DNA of 64,000 nt, from contig CAVQWR010000006.1 in the NCBI GenBank assembly GCA_963717695.1, positions 186,001-250,000 of the forward strand, read 5' to 3'. Positions 63,632 through 64,000 of the stretch are shown here, piece by piece. The translations under genes were made by a program, and so were the position numbers. Every line of letters begins with the position of its first letter. Position 1 is the first letter of the stretch. The notes under the pieces are model-generated. The model saw only the letters and a list, made by a program, of their open reading frames with translations, ran no database searches and was not told the origin of the DNA. This DNA comes from CAIWHR01 sp963717695 (GTDB lineage: Bacteria; Pseudomonadota; Gammaproteobacteria; Burkholderiales; Casimicrobiaceae).

Positions 63632-64000
63632 ATGAATGCCACGACCACTCCCGACCCCGCCACCAGGCGCGAGCGCAACCGACAGCGCAGGAAGCTCCTC
63701 GTCTACGCCGCCGCGGCATTTGCGGTCATCGGACTTGGCTGGGGCGCATGGTGGGCGCTCTTCGCGCGCGGCTACGAGCGCACCGACGACGCCTACGTCC
63801 AGGGCAACGTCGTCCAGGTCACGCCGCAGGTCGCGGGAACGGTCCTTTCGGTGAACGCCGACGACACCGATTTCGTGAAGGTCGGCGCGCCGCTCGTCCT
63901 GCTCGATCATGCCGATGCCGAGGTCGCGCTGCAGCAGGCGCAGGCGGCGCTCGCGCAGACCGTGCGCGAGGTCCGGACGCTGTACGTCAGCAACACGACG
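63632..64000 (+). CDS. EmrA/HlyD-type membrane fusion protein (cut by window edge)
   Basis: First 123 residues only. Cytoplasmic basic start (MNATTTPDPATRRERNRQRR), one transmembrane anchor (LLVYAAAAFAVIGLGWGAWWALF), then YERTDDAYVQGNVVQVTPQVAG, the diagnostic EmrA opening of the barrel-sandwich domain, and the start of the coiled hairpin. ATG 63632 follows GAGG. An EmrB-like MFS pump is expected next. Confidence 0.92.
   Translation, partial: MNATTTPDPATRRERNRQRRKLLVYAAAAFAVIGLGWGAWWALFARGYERTDDAYVQGNVVQVTPQVAGTVLSVNADDTDFVKVGAPLVLLDHADAEVALQQAQAALAQTVREVRTLYVSNTT

Noticed and set aside
1..64000. Mobile elements, CRISPR arrays, tRNA or rRNA genes
   Set aside because: No transposase, integrase, regular repeat-spacer array or recognisable tRNA T-loop/anticodon pattern was found on either strand; gene content is syntenic-looking core and accessory metabolism.

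Overview
This 64 kb window comes from a GC-rich (roughly two-thirds G+C) proteobacterial chromosome. Gene content and organisation fit a betaproteobacterium of the Burkholderiales/Rhodocyclales type: gltIJK, an nnr fusion gene, cusCBA, an aromatic-acid operon with a TRAP transporter and hmgA, ergothioneine genes and FNR/ANR-type boxes. This placement is by gene content only, since there is no rRNA or tRNA in the window. I see no IS element, integrase, prophage or CRISPR array.

Layout. 0-2.4 kb: gltIJK amino-acid ABC importer (gltK cut by the window edge). 2.6-12.8 kb: housekeeping and accessory metabolism: NAD(P)HX repair (nnr), a quinone oxidoreductase, a 2-keto-3-deoxygalactonate cluster (dgoK, dgoA, a PfkB kinase) followed by the fluoride channel crcB, molybdopterin genes (moaD, moaE, mobB), an outer-membrane barrel protein, an EcsC-like protein and an SRAP-family protein. 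12.8-19.4 kb: a translationally coupled cusCBA Cu/Ag efflux operon, with CusF fused to CusB and a small Met/His/Cys-rich secreted protein at its head. 19.5-24.3 kb: KorABC-type 2-oxoacid:ferredoxin/NADP oxidoreductase. 24.6-29.8 kb: a sensor kinase and two response regulators followed by a secreted arylsulfatase. 29.9-37.5 kb: a second ferredoxin module (NfnA, NfnB, a 2-oxoacid:ferredoxin oxidoreductase alpha/beta pair, and a 738-aa protein with a C-terminal ferredoxin domain). 38-41.4 kb: selD overlapping an egtB homologue by ATGA, convergent with egtD. 41.5-47.7 kb: envelope proteins, two enoyl-CoA hydratases and a cytochrome-c fusion protein. 47.8-58.9 kb: one long operon iorA-iorB-dctQ-dctM-dctP-MBL-FAD monooxygenase-DUF2783-hmgA with a clear sigma-70 promoter and palindromic operator. 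59-64 kb: a small secreted protein, an OPT transporter, and a MarR-NodT-EmrA efflux locus cut by the right edge.

How they work together. Three separate 2-oxoacid:ferredoxin oxidoreductase systems (Kor, Oor, Ior) lie within 40 kb. Two have NAD(P)H-linked partners (KorC, NfnAB), so low-potential ferredoxin is probably important to this organism. An FNR-type box lies upstream of the Nfn/Oor operon and another upstream of the cus operon, which hints at oxygen control. The selD-egtB pair with egtD resembles the selenoneine (sen) pathway, with the selenosugar synthase gene not present here.

Caution. At least 23 apparent frameshifts occur, nearly all single-base insertions, and 17 of them lie between 47.8 and 61.3 kb. 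They hit otherwise well conserved genes, so sequencing or assembly error is more likely than decay. I annotate those genes across the shift.
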